DNA of 18,052 nt from Methanobacterium sp. UBA353 (GCA_002496805.1 DALO01000024.1:1-18052); one strand, 5' to 3'; shown: positions 1-8,367, numbered from the stretch's first letter. Numbers and translations are program-made. The notes: generated from the sequence alone by a model not told the origin.

Positions 1-2
1 TA

Positions 3-500
3 GAGTCTTCTGAGGATTTGGTTAACGAAAAGGACAGGCTCATTGTTTACTTGCAAAAAAGAGAAGAAGACCTAGTTAGGGAATTGAAATCAAAAATGAA
101 CAACCTTAAAAGTAATTTTTTAGAAATTGAATATTCAAACAATATCCATAGATCAATCAGTTCTAGGCTTTTTTCAAAGTTTCCTAGTTTGTATATTTTT
201 TTAAAGATGAAAGAAACAGGTATTAGAAATGTTTTTATTAATATTAAAGGATATAATGCTATAAAAAAGTATAATTTGTTTGATGTTGGATATTATTTGA
301 GAGTTTATCCGGATGTACGGCAATCTGGAGTGGATCCGACGTTACACTATATTTATAAGGGGTTTAAAGAAGGTCGCAAACCTAATCCTACATTTGACGG
401 TGATCATTATTTACGGAAAAACAGAGATGTTAAAGATTCAAATTTAAATCCATTGGTATATTATAGTTTGTATGGAATAAATGAACTTAAAAAACTTTAA
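3..500 (+). CDS. C-terminal part of a multidomain glycosyltransferase (5' end outside window)
   Basis: The reading frame is open from the left edge (first full codon at 3), so this is the tail of a longer protein; a TTG at 18 is not a convincing start. The visible part begins with a charged, heptad-like helical stretch, probably coiled coil (to about nt 125). It is followed by the module shared with the next two glycosyltransferases (nt 123-488): a segment with RLFSKFPSLYIFLK and INIKGYNAIKK, then two repeat units built on YYLRVYPDVRQSGVDP, LHYIYKGFKEGRKPNP and YYSLYGINE. In this window the module always follows a GT2 domain, so the missing N-terminus is probably a glycosyltransferase (inference). 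The stop at 498-500 lies just after an A6 tract. Deleting one A would continue the frame into the next gene, so this may be the front half of one larger, frame-disrupted protein. Confidence 0.72.
   Translation, partial: ESSEDLVNEKDRLIVYLQKREEDLVRELKSKMNNLKSNFLEIEYSNNIHRSISSRLFSKFPSLYIFLKMKETGIRNVFINIKGYNAIKKYNLFDVGYYLRVYPDVRQSGVDPTLHYIYKGFKEGRKPNPTFDGDHYLRKNRDVKDSNLNPLVYYSLYGINELKKL
123..488 (+). repeat. Glycosyltransferase module, copy A of three
   Basis: First of three copies of a module of about 122 residues, here C-terminal. It is read as a coiled-coil exit, an RLFSKFPSLY hydrophobic patch, INIKGYNAIKK, and two units of a motif of the form YLxxxPDVRxSGxDPxLHYxxxGFxEGRxPNP. A 33-bp stretch at 372-404 is identical to 1927-1959 in copy B. 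Confidence 0.85.
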
Positions 501-510
501 ATGGGATAAT

Positions 511-3084
511 ATGGCCTACAAAATAAGTATTATTGTACCAATGCACAATATAGATAAATATATAGAAGATACATTGGAATCTGTAGTCAGACAAACAATT
601 GGGCTAGAAAATTTGGAAGTTGTAATGGTTGATGACTGTTCAACTGATAAAACTGGAAGTATAATAGATAGTTATGCTAATAAATATGAGAATTTTGTAG
701 TAATACATTTATCAAAAAATAGCGGATTTCCTGGAAAACCTAGAAATATAGGGATGGAAAAGGCTAGCGGAAATTATTTGATGTTCCTTGATCATGATGA
801 TCTGTATGCTGATGATATATGTGAGACTTTATACAATAGAATAACTAATGAAAATGCAGATATTGTTTATTGTAGATATATGAACCTTTTTGAAGGGAAC
901 AAGAAGGTTCATCACCCGTATGTTTTTGATGATGACATTGATGAAATAAATGTTAAAACAATTGAAAACGAAAAAAAACTGTTGCTAAATCCTCCATCAA
1001 TATGGACAAAAATTTTTAAAAAAGAGTTTATTGTAAAAAATAAGATATTATTTCCCGAAAACACGCTAGCAGAAGATATAGCATTCATGGTTCAAGCTTA
1101 TTTAAAAGCTAAAGGAATTGTTTTTTTAAACAATTATGTGGGTTATTATTATAGGATTCGTCAAAATGAAAATGCATCCACTATTTTTTCCAAAAATAAG
1201 AAAACTTTAATGACAATGCTTAAAGGATACTATAATATTCACAATATTTGGAAATCTGCGGGCAAGGAAGAATATTTTTCTTTTAATTGTCAGACATCTT
1301 TACCTTTCTGGGCCAGTCTATTTATTTTAAGTGATTTAAGTCGATTGGAAAAAAAAGAACTATTAAAAAAAGCTGAACCACTTTTTCAAAAGTATGACTC
1401 GTATGGGTTTGAACATCCCGCCAAGCATATTGATCTTTTGATTCGTCTAATAGTTAATAATAAATATGATGATGCTATTTTATTTAGTGAAATATGGATT
1501 GAATCTGTAAAAAATCAACATAAGGCAGAATATGCATTAAAAGAGCTGAAAAACCATCAATTAACCTCTAAAAAATTGCCTCTTAATGATATTAGCAAAG
1601 TTCCCTGGCAAGATCTTGGATCAAGTGATAAGTTTGATGAGTTAAACTCGGACATAGATGATTTGACTGATTTGGTTTATGAAATGGGATACTCGAAAAA
1701 TTTAGGTAGAACAATCACTCAAAGACTTATTTCATGTTTTCCCAGTTTATTTATTCTTTTCAAAAAAAAAAATGGGTTTAAAAATGTTTTAATTAATATA
1801 AAGGGTTATAAAGTTATTAAAAGTCATAATCTGTTGGATGTTGGTTTTTATTTGAACAATTATCCAGATGTCAGGCGATCTGGCATAGATCCCATATTAC
1901 ACTACATGTATACAGGGTTTAAAGAGGGTCGCAAACCTAATCCTACATTTGACGGTGATTTTTACATAAAAACTCATAAAGATGTTCGAAATTCAAATAT
2001 AAACCCCTTAGTACATTATAGTCTGTATGGGCTCAAAGAAAAAAGAAAGATATTTACAAGAAATGAAAAAGATATTAAATTAAGCGTATTAGTTATTTTT
2101 CATAATCAAGTTAACTATGTTGAAAGGTGTATTGAGAGTATTTTATATCAAAAAGTAAATTTTAATTATGAAATCATAATTGGAGATGACTGTTCAAACG
2201 ATGGAACATGGGAAAAAATCCAGGAATATGTTGAGAAATATCCTGATAAAATTTCTGCATACCAAGTTAAGATTGATGAATCATCATTGTATACCAATTC
2301 TCAAAGGAGCGGGATCAACAGGGCTAATATTTTTAAGTACGCCAAAGGGGAATACTTTAATTTTCTTGATGGGGATGATTTCATTGTTTATAAAGATAGA
2401 TTTCAATTGCAAATAGAAACACTTGAAAATCATCTTGATTGTATTGGGTGTGCTTGTGGTGTCTCTTTTTATCATGAAGTAGATGGTGTTTGCAAATTTC
2501 ATTCAATAAAAGACGAGATCTCTGATTTGCCTTATTCAACTAAGTTAGATCCTTCATATTATATTAGAAATCTATTTTTCCGTAATATGACAATTGTGTT
2601 TAGAAATATTGATACAGACATCTATGAAAGACTTGATGAAACCTTTTTTGTGGATAACTATTTAACTCATTATTTCCTGCAATACGGAGGTTTGTATTAC
2701 ATAAATAAGCCCATGTATGGATATTTCTTAAATGAACAAGGAGCATGGAATAGTATAAAAAGTCAAGAAAGGCACGTTACCTTTTTGCATCTTAGTTCTG
2801 TTTTACTCAGAACCATTGACAAATATTTTTATGATATATGTATTAGATATAAAGAAGAAATTCTTACCAGTTATGGAATAAAATATTCTAATTTATCCCC
2901 ACAATATTTGCAGTTAATTAAATCTAATCAAAGTTTTGTGCTAATGAAAATTCCAAAAGGAGATAATATTAAATTTTTGGATAAATTACGACTAAAATTA
3001 ATATATAAGATTTTAAATACTGTTAAAAATGGTTCTAGAAGCTTTTTCAAAGGAAAACTACTGAAAGTTTTAATTAATAACTAA
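511..3084 (+). CDS. Bifunctional family 2 glycosyltransferase with two GT2 domains joined by a repeat module
   Basis: Two GT-A fold GT2 domains are visible. Numbered from ATG 481, the first covers about 14-235 with VPMHN at 19-23, VDDCSTD at 50-56, the DHDD metal-binding motif at 104-107 and AED near 197-199. A helical region follows, then the shared module (about 401-523, nt 1681-2049). The second GT2 (about 532-770) has IFHNQ, GDDCSNDG and DGDD near 629-632. The protein presumably adds two sugars of a surface polymer from nucleotide sugars at the cytoplasmic membrane face; donors cannot be read from sequence. I prefer ATG 511, which gives MAYKISIIVP directly before the first beta strand and has a weak GGGAT upstream; ATG 481 would overlap the preceding gene by 20 bp without any Shine-Dalgarno. 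The lack of a good ribosome binding site fits either coupling or an original fusion with the upstream frame. Confidence 0.88.
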   Translation: MAYKISIIVPMHNIDKYIEDTLESVVRQTIGLENLEVVMVDDCSTDKTGSIIDSYANKYENFVVIHLSKNSGFPGKPRNIGMEKASGNYLMFLDHDDLYADDICETLYNRITNENADIVYCRYMNLFEGNKKVHHPYVFDDDIDEINVKTIENEKKLLLNPPSIWTKIFKKEFIVKNKILFPENTLAEDIAFMVQAYLKAKGIVFLNNYVGYYYRIRQNENASTIFSKNKKTLMTMLKGYYNIHNIWKSAGKEEYFSFNCQTSLPFWASLFILSDLSRLEKKELLKKAEPLFQKYDSYGFEHPAKHIDLLIRLIVNNKYDDAILFSEIWIESVKNQHKAEYALKELKNHQLTSKKLPLNDISKVPWQDLGSSDKFDELNSDIDDLTDLVYEMGYSKNLGRTITQRLISCFPSLFILFKKKNGFKNVLINIKGYKVIKSHNLLDVGFYLNNYPDVRRSGIDPILHYMYTGFKEGRKPNPTFDGDFYIKTHKDVRNSNINPLVHYSLYGLKEKRKIFTRNEKDIKLSVLVIFHNQVNYVERCIESILYQKVNFNYEIIIGDDCSNDGTWEKIQEYVEKYPDKISAYQVKIDESSLYTNSQRSGINRANIFKYAKGEYFNFLDGDDFIVYKDRFQLQIETLENHLDCIGCACGVSFYHEVDGVCKFHSIKDEISDLPYSTKLDPSYYIRNLFFRNMTIVFRNIDTDIYERLDETFFVDNYLTHYFLQYGGLYYINKPMYGYFLNEQGAWNSIKSQERHVTFLHLSSVLLRTIDKYFYDICIRYKEEILTSYGIKYSNLSPQYLQLIKSNQSFVLMKIPKGDNIKFLDKLRLKLIYKILNTVKNGSRSFFKGKLLKVLINN
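1681..2049 (+). repeat. Glycosyltransferase module, copy B of three
   Basis: Second copy, lying between the two GT2 domains of the same protein. Key words are FPSLFILFKKK, INIKGYKVIK, FYLNNYPDVRRSGIDP, LHYMYTGFKEGRKPNP, TFDGDFYIKTHKDV and HYSLYG. It is very close to copy C in protein (FYLNN.PDVRRSG.DPILHY and YIKTHKDV are the same) and in DNA. Confidence 0.85.
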
Positions 3085-3376
3085 TTAAACATATCCTAAA
3101 TTTTCCAATAAATCTTTCTGTTCAGGTTATAAAACATAATATACGACTTAAATCAATGGAAAAAAGACATGATACAATGCGATATGATTATCAACTTTAA
3201 TGAAAAATTTGAAATAAAAATTAAAAAATCTATCCATTAAATATCTTTTATTTACTATATCCTTATACATGGAAGATGGTTAATAATTTAAACTCAGATA
3301 TAATGTTTAAGAAGTATTAAAGGATTTTTATCTATAATTATGATTATCTAATGTTATTTAATAGAGTGGTGAAAAA
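3085..3376. other. AT-rich intergenic spacer between two glycosyltransferase genes
   Basis: I see no gene, RNA or convincing repeat here. Short frames are interrupted and lack Shine-Dalgarno sites. The only clear signal is GGTGA at 3368-3372, four bases before the ATG of the next gene. A promoter for that gene is likely because the gap is large, and AT-rich TATA-like stretches occur (for example around 3251-3260), but none stands out in this background. Confidence 0.5.
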
Positions 3377-5959
3377 ATGAGTAATCCTACAGTAAGTGTT
3401 GTCATTCCTTCATACAACCATGAAAAATACATTGAAGACACAATTAAAAGTGTTTTAAATCAGACTTTTCAAGATTTTGATATAATCATAACTGACGATG
3501 GATCATCGGATGGTACAGTTGAAAAGATTAAAAAATTTTCTGACCCTCGAATTAAACTTTTTGTTTTTGAGGAGAACCAAGGAGCATGTAGAGCTCTTAA
3601 TAATTGTATACTAAATTCAAAAGGTAAATATGTTGCTTATGTGAGTTCTGATGATATATGGGAACCAGAAAAACTAGAAAAACAAGTTAAATTTTTAGAT
3701 AACAATCTTCAGATTGCTGTAGTCTTTACTAAAGTTAAAATTATTGATGAAAATAGTAATCCTTTCATAGAAAAAGACCATTTTTATTATTCAGTGTTTG
3801 ATCAGGAAAATAGAAGCAATGATGAATGGTTAAGAACCTTTTTTTTCCATGGAAACTGCATTTGCCATCCAAGTGCATTGTTTAGAAGAGAAGTTTATGA
3901 TAAAGTGGGTCTTTATAATGAAGCGATGGCAAATCTTCCTGATTTTGATATGTGGATTAGATTATGCTTAAAACATAATATTCATATTTTAGATGATACA
4001 CTTATTAAATTTAGAATAAGGGATGAAAATGCCAATGCAAGTAGTAGTGGGAACCCAAGAAATCTTATTAGAAACCGTTTTGAATGGAAACAAGTATTTG
4101 ATCATTATTTAAAAATTGATGATGTTGACTTTTTTTTGAAGATATTTCCCGATGCTGAAAGATATGGGCGAGTTAAAAAAAGTTTGATACCTTATTTTTT
4201 AGGTAGGTTGGCTTATGATACAAAATGGGATATAAAGCAATTATGGGGTTTAGAAATCATTTTCAATCTTATAAAATCAAGTGAAATTGTTGATATTCTT
4301 GAAAAAGATTATGATTTCAAATATGCTGATTTTATTAACATGTCTGCTGAAGCAGATGTATTTAAGTTAGTTAAACTACAGCAAGAAAAAGGGAATCAAA
4401 AAAATGAAGCAAACCAAGAAAAAGAAGATTTTTATCTCAAAGATGACCAATACAAAGATCATTATAAAGAATTACATTTTCAAGTTGATAGCATTACCCA
4501 TAGTATTTATGAAATGGAGTATTTTAACAATAATAACAGATCCTTCATGCAGAGGCTTTTTTCAAAGTCCCCCACTTTATATATACTTTTTAAAGGGAAA
4601 AAAAATGGAATAAAGAACGCTTTCATTAATATAAGGGGGTATAATGCTATTAAGAAGAATAATTTGCTTGATATTGGTTTTTATTTGAATAATTGTCCAG
4701 ATGTCCGGCGATCTGGTGCAGATCCCATATTACACTACATTTTTTTTGGTTTTAATGAGGGTCGTAGACCTAATCCCACCTTTGATGGTGATTATTATAT
4801 AAAGACACATAAAGATGTTCTTAAAATGAACATGAATCCATTAGTACATTACAGTTTGTATGGGATGAAAGAGGAAAGAAGAACTATATCGCCAAATTAC
4901 ATTGAAAAAAAGGAAAGAAGGGAAAAAACTAGATCAGCAGTTTCTTCGTCACATTCTTCTAATATATCTACTCTAAGAAAAGGGATCACTGGTGAAATCA
5001 ACATTTTTTCTGATGAACCTGTTGTTTTTGGTTGGTTAGCAAAAATAGGGGACATAAATCCTCGTACAGCAATTTTAAAAATAGATGACAATGTTTTTGA
5101 AGTAGTTTGTGATTTTTATCGTTCAGATCTTAAGGAAGCAAACATAAATGATGGTTATCATGCATTTGAGTTTATTGTTCCCATTGATTTTATTGATGGT
5201 AAAAAACATCAAGTACAGTTATTAGACAAACATTCTGGTGAAATAATTGCAAATCGAGAATTAAACTGGACTAAATATAACATAAATGAAACAAGAAAAA
5301 AACAACTTAAAATCAAGTTAAACGATGAAAAAAAGAAGCTTAACTTGTTAGAATCTAATTTAAGATTATTAGAAGATGAAAATAGGAAAATTCTTACATT
5401 AACGACTTGCAACGACTTTGAAAAAACAGATTCACTGAAATTGAATGTGGGTTGTGGGAGTGTAAAATTTCCTGGCTGGGTAAACATCGATATTGAACCT
5501 AATGCTGATTTAGTGGTGGATTTGCGAAATGGTTTACCTTTAAAGGATAATACTGCTGATTTTATTTACAATGAACATTTCATTGAACACTTATCGTTCG
5601 AAGATGGTGAAAAAGCCGTTAAAGAGTTTTATAGAGTCCTGAAAGGTGGAGGTGTTCTAAGAATAGCCACCCCTGAACTTAACTACATTATTGAAAAATA
5701 CGTAAATGACTGGAAAGATCAAGATTGGCTTTCATGGCCTCATTATTCCTACATTACAACTAAGGGACGGATGCTTAATATTGCTATGAGGGAGTGGGGA
5801 CATGAATATCTTTACAATGAAGAAGACTTGAGAAACTTGTTAAAAAAGATAGGTTTTAAAAAAATAACTAAACAAGAGTTGAATAAGAGTAAACATCATG
5901 AATTATCTGATAGAGAAACCAGAAAAGACTCAAAATTAATTTTAGAGGCCGAAAAATAG
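3377..5959 (+). CDS. Glycosyltransferase-methyltransferase fusion (GT2, module, beta domain, coiled coil, SAM methyltransferase)
   Basis: Domain order by residue: GT2 at about 5-230, with VVIPSYNHEKYIED at 8-21, DDGSSDGT at 40-47 and SSDD at 90-93; a helical region; a charged lysine/glutamate-rich stretch near 335-375; the shared module at about 379-502; a beta-rich domain at about 536-630 with VVFGWLAK and FYRSDLKEANINDGYHAFEF, a type seen beside polysaccharide enzymes; a coiled coil at about 634-672; and a class I SAM-dependent methyltransferase at about 687-860. The methyltransferase shows motif I LNVGCG, WVNIDIEP, then NEHFIEHL and EFYRVLKGGGVLRIATPE. The likely role is adding a sugar to a surface polymer and methylating the chain or its precursor; acceptor and methylation site are unknown. 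The start is supported by GGTGA four bases upstream. It converges on the aminotransferase gene, with a T6 run just after the stop. Confidence 0.88.
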   Translation: MSNPTVSVVIPSYNHEKYIEDTIKSVLNQTFQDFDIIITDDGSSDGTVEKIKKFSDPRIKLFVFEENQGACRALNNCILNSKGKYVAYVSSDDIWEPEKLEKQVKFLDNNLQIAVVFTKVKIIDENSNPFIEKDHFYYSVFDQENRSNDEWLRTFFFHGNCICHPSALFRREVYDKVGLYNEAMANLPDFDMWIRLCLKHNIHILDDTLIKFRIRDENANASSSGNPRNLIRNRFEWKQVFDHYLKIDDVDFFLKIFPDAERYGRVKKSLIPYFLGRLAYDTKWDIKQLWGLEIIFNLIKSSEIVDILEKDYDFKYADFINMSAEADVFKLVKLQQEKGNQKNEANQEKEDFYLKDDQYKDHYKELHFQVDSITHSIYEMEYFNNNNRSFMQRLFSKSPTLYILFKGKKNGIKNAFINIRGYNAIKKNNLLDIGFYLNNCPDVRRSGADPILHYIFFGFNEGRRPNPTFDGDYYIKTHKDVLKMNMNPLVHYSLYGMKEERRTISPNYIEKKERREKTRSAVSSSHSSNISTLRKGITGEINIFSDEPVVFGWLAKIGDINPRTAILKIDDNVFEVVCDFYRSDLKEANINDGYHAFEFIVPIDFIDGKKHQVQLLDKHSGEIIANRELNWTKYNINETRKKQLKIKLNDEKKKLNLLESNLRLLEDENRKILTLTTCNDFEKTDSLKLNVGCGSVKFPGWVNIDIEPNADLVVDLRNGLPLKDNTADFIYNEHFIEHLSFEDGEKAVKEFYRVLKGGGVLRIATPELNYIIEKYVNDWKDQDWLSWPHYSYITTKGRMLNIAMREWGHEYLYNEEDLRNLLKKIGFKKITKQELNKSKHHELSDRETRKDSKLILEAEK
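4511..4882 (+). repeat. Glycosyltransferase module, copy C of three
   Basis: Third copy, located between the GT2 domain and the beta-rich/methyltransferase half of the third protein. Key words are SPTLYILFKGKKNG, INIRGYNAIKKNN, PDVRRSGADPILHY, GFNEGRRPNPTFDGD, YYIKTHKDV and HYSLYGMKEERR. The 20-bp run gatcccatattacactacat is shared with copy B. Confidence 0.85.
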
Positions 5960-6007
5960 CGAATAATAGTTTTTTAGGGTTAATCAAAGTTATAGTCGAA
6001 AATTAAC

Positions 6008-7138
6008 TCACCCTCCTCCAAACTTCTTAATCATATTACATATTTGGTAGGCAATTTCAAATTCCAAGTTGCCATAGTAGGGTAAACATAATACTCTATT
6101 CTTTAAATCATTAGCTACTGGTAAATTTTCTTTTGATGAACTATCGAGATTAGTATAGGGTTCATAATCTGAACATATTGGATAGAAATATTTCCTAGTG
6201 TAAATATTGTATTTTTTTAGTTTTTCATATAATTCATCCCTTGTGATGGGATAACTATCTTTTATAACTATTGGAAAATATTGGTAGGAGTCAGTGGTGT
6301 TTTTTGGCATTTGGGGAATTCTAATATTGTTTATATCTTTTAACTGGTCAATATATAACTTTTTTATTTTACTTCTTTTTTTCTGTTCTTTTTTAAATAA
6401 TTTAAGATTTAACAGGCCAATTGAAGCTTGAAATTCATTCATTTTTCCATTTATACCAATATCTACAACCTCTTCCTCATTTTTTATCCCGAAATTTCTT
6501 AAATTATAAATTTTTTCTTTCAATCCATTAGTATTATAAGTTAAACATCCACCTTCAAAGGTATTATAAAGTTTGGTAGCATGGAAGCTGAACATGGTAA
6601 TGTCTCCAAATGTTCCAATACTTTTGTTTTTAATTTTAGTTGAGAATGTATGAGCTCCATCATAAATAACATTTAAAGAATATTGTTTGGCTAGTTTATC
6701 TATTTTTTTAATATTGCATGGGAATCCATAAACGTGAACAGGTAAAATGGCTGAAGTGTTGGGTGTAATCATTTGTTCAATTTTATCAGTATCAATAGTC
6801 ATGTTTTCAGGTTCAATGTCACAAAAGATCGGTTTTAATTCATTCCAGCTAATACAATGAGGTGTTGCTGGGAAAGTAAAAGGAGTAGTTATAACCTCGC
6901 TACCTATTGGCAAATTCAATGCTTTCAGTGCAGTTAAAAGTGCAATCGTACCATTATTGAATAAGGAAACATTAGGAACATTTAAAACCGTTTCCAGTTT
7001 TTTTTCCAGCAAATCATGTTTGATTCCTTGGTTTGTAATCCACTTACTTTCAAAAATCTCTTTTATTTCTAATTCGATGTCATTTAAATTAGGTAATAGA
7101 GGTTGAGTTATATAAATTGGTTTTTCATTTTTTTTCAT
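6008..7138 (-). CDS. DegT/DnrJ/EryC1 family sugar aminotransferase (VioA-like)
   Basis: PLP-dependent aminotransferase of 376 residues, the usual family length. It most likely converts a nucleotide-linked 4-keto-6-deoxyhexose to the 4-amino sugar, using glutamate as amino donor. Visible features are NNGTIAL near 61-67 (phosphate-binding region), IYDGAH at 158-163 with Asp160 as the expected PLP ring-nitrogen partner, and FSFHATK at 183-189 with Lys189 as the Schiff-base lysine, followed by EGG. The SFHATK..NT.EGG pattern resembles VioA-type dTDP-4-keto-6-deoxyglucose 4-aminotransferases, but substrate and regiochemistry cannot be settled by eye. The start overlaps the end of the upstream acyltransferase gene by 14 bp, with GAGGAG about 10 bases ahead, so the pair is translationally coupled. 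No rmlA/rmlB-like genes for the keto-sugar precursor are in this window. Confidence 0.9.
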   Translation of the reverse strand: MKKNEKPIYITQPLLPNLNDIELEIKEIFESKWITNQGIKHDLLEKKLETVLNVPNVSLFNNGTIALLTALKALNLPIGSEVITTPFTFPATPHCISWNELKPIFCDIEPENMTIDTDKIEQMITPNTSAILPVHVYGFPCNIKKIDKLAKQYSLNVIYDGAHTFSTKIKNKSIGTFGDITMFSFHATKLYNTFEGGCLTYNTNGLKEKIYNLRNFGIKNEEEVVDIGINGKMNEFQASIGLLNLKLFKKEQKKRSKIKKLYIDQLKDINNIRIPQMPKNTTDSYQYFPIVIKDSYPITRDELYEKLKKYNIYTRKYFYPICSDYEPYTNLDSSSKENLPVANDLKNRVLCLPYYGNLEFEIAYQICNMIKKFGGG

Positions 7139-7664
7139 TCTTTTTTTGCTCCTCTAAAAATCTACTATAGTTTCTTAAGACTCCTGTTTTGTTGCGATTT
7201 TTGAGTTTTTTATTCCCTATATAGACACCCCATGGATCTAGATCTTTAGTCACAATAGAACCTGCACCTACTGCAGCACCTTCGCCAATTGTTACTCCAG
7301 GTAGAACAACGCTGTTAGCTCCAATAATGCAAAATTTTTCTATCCTCACGGGGTTTCTTTTTACGTTTCTATATTTTTCCTCAATAGTAGAATTTCCAAA
7401 ACCCCAATCAATAAAATCATCAGTTCCAGCCAAAATGCGGCATCCTTGTGACACCGCAACAAAATCGTCTATAGAAATCTCTGCACCACCAGTAATAGAA
7501 GTAAAACTGGCTATATGAACATAATTACCTATTTTAATTGGCGCTGTAGCGTAAATTAAAGTGAAATCATCTATAATAACATTTTCTCCGAACTCGATAT
7601 TCTCTAGTCCCAATATTTTTGTAAATTCAAAGGAAGTAACGCCTTTAATGTTGTATTTGCTCAT
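7125..7664 (-). CDS. Hexapeptide-repeat (left-handed beta-helix) acyltransferase
   Basis: Acyltransferase of 179 residues with isoleucine/valine-rich hexapeptide turns. IGNYVHIASFTSITGGAEI (45-63) and IGANSVVLPGVTIGEGAAVG (114-133) are typical of the LbetaH fold, and PWGVYIGNKK (144-153) is the usual C-terminal signature of sugar acetyltransferases. Members are trimers using acetyl-CoA or another acyl-CoA. As the first gene of a two-gene unit with the aminotransferase, it probably N-acylates the amino sugar that enzyme makes, as VioB and FdtC do in their pathways (inference; O-acetylation of the polymer is the alternative). Start ATG 7664 has AAGGAT about 7 bases upstream. A charged tail after about residue 150 is lysine/asparagine-rich and overlaps the next start. 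Confidence 0.9.
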   Translation of the reverse strand: MSKYNIKGVTSFEFTKILGLENIEFGENVIIDDFTLIYATAPIKIGNYVHIASFTSITGGAEISIDDFVAVSQGCRILAGTDDFIDWGFGNSTIEEKYRNVKRNPVRIEKFCIIGANSVVLPGVTIGEGAAVGAGSIVTKDLDPWGVYIGNKKLKNRNKTGVLRNYSRFLEEQKKNEKK

Positions 7665-7700
7665 AATATATCCTTTTCATTGTTTTAATATTTATTTTGA

Positions 7701-8213
7701 AGAGAATTTCTTTTTATATTTTTTTTATTTTTTCATATTTAGGTTTTTCAAAGTTTTTAGCTTTTGGATTGTTTTTATCGTTTTAGGGGGATGTATTTAC
7801 ATTTTTTTTATTTTTTCATGTTAATTTTCGCTGGGGGGTGATTTTTTTTGGAGGGTTTTGAGGTGTAGTAAGTTGTAACAGAAGTACATGAGGAGGTTTT
7901 TGCTGTGAGTTCTGAGTGTGGTGGTTATTAATAAGTGGTCGGACTTGAATAAAATTTAATCATGGCATATAACTGTTTGTCGCCTGATTTTTTGCGAATT
8001 ATTTGCTTGTTTTGCATTTTATCTCGGATTCTCTATTATGGTCACGCACTGCGCGTTTCATTATGGTATTATAGTCTTTGGAAGAGGCTCCAATGGATCC
8101 TCGGTCTCTGTAAAAATACCCAGGTTTACTGAGGTCAATTTGACTGTCATGAACTTCAGAGTTGTAATTTCAATTCTACATATCAAACCATAATCCACAT
8201 CCATTATATAATG
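7701..8213 (-). mobile_element. Decayed, truncated IS5-family element
   Basis: The block repeats the terminal part of the intact element at 8215-9576 in the same orientation. It begins with the same end sequence (agagaatttctttttat at 7701), then a T-rich noncoding tail and a disrupted transposase 3' part. Homology stops at about 8210, directly against the end of the intact element, so everything corresponding to the transposase N-terminus is missing. Divergence and frameshifts show it is older than the intact copy. Confidence 0.85.
7821..8210 (-). pseudogene. IS5-family transposase fragment, frameshifted
   Basis: The minus-strand reading matches the C-terminal part (about residue 196 onward) of the intact transposase at 8368-9312, but across several frames. 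DVDYGLICRIEITT, then after a shift EVHDSQIDLSKPGYFYRDRG and YNTIMKRAVRDH, then a stop, then KSGDKQLYAMIK, then TTTLRTHSKNL and FCYNLLHLKTLQK ending at a stop at 7821-7823. At least two frame changes and an in-frame stop make it non-functional. The second catalytic Asp context (YRDRG) survives; the GERP motif carrying the catalytic Glu has become GDKQ. Confidence 0.88.
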
Positions 8214-8214
8214 C

Positions 8215-8230
8215 AGAGAATTTCTTTTTA
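8215..8230 (+). repeat. IS terminal repeat, transposase-3' side
   Basis: AGAGAATTTCTTTTTA. The same 16 bases occur at 7701-7716 at the outer end of the decayed copy, which marks this as a real element end. Confidence 0.7.
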
Positions 8231-8367
8231 CTTCATTTTTATTATTTGTTTATTTGGGTTTTTGTAAGTTTTTAGTTTTTTTGGTTTGATTTTATCTTTT
8301 TGGGGGAGTATATTTTTCTTTTTTTATTTTTTTCCTTATTTTTGCCTGTTTTTTTTGTTAGCGTTCG

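Noticed and set aside
489..495. A-AAA-AAC heptamer as a programmed -1 frameshift site
   Set aside because: The slippery codons lie in the frame of the downstream gene, not the upstream one. Moving from the first frame to the second needs +1, so the classic mechanism does not fit.
4404..4613. Additional frame overlapping the GT-methyltransferase gene
   Set aside because: It is an out-of-frame shadow of the lysine-rich linker and module region, with no start signal.
7561..7824. Plus-strand frame encoding a phenylalanine-rich hydrophobic peptide
   Set aside because: It runs antisense across the acyltransferase start and the T-rich noncoding end of the decayed IS; the hydrophobicity comes from T runs, and there is no ribosome binding site.
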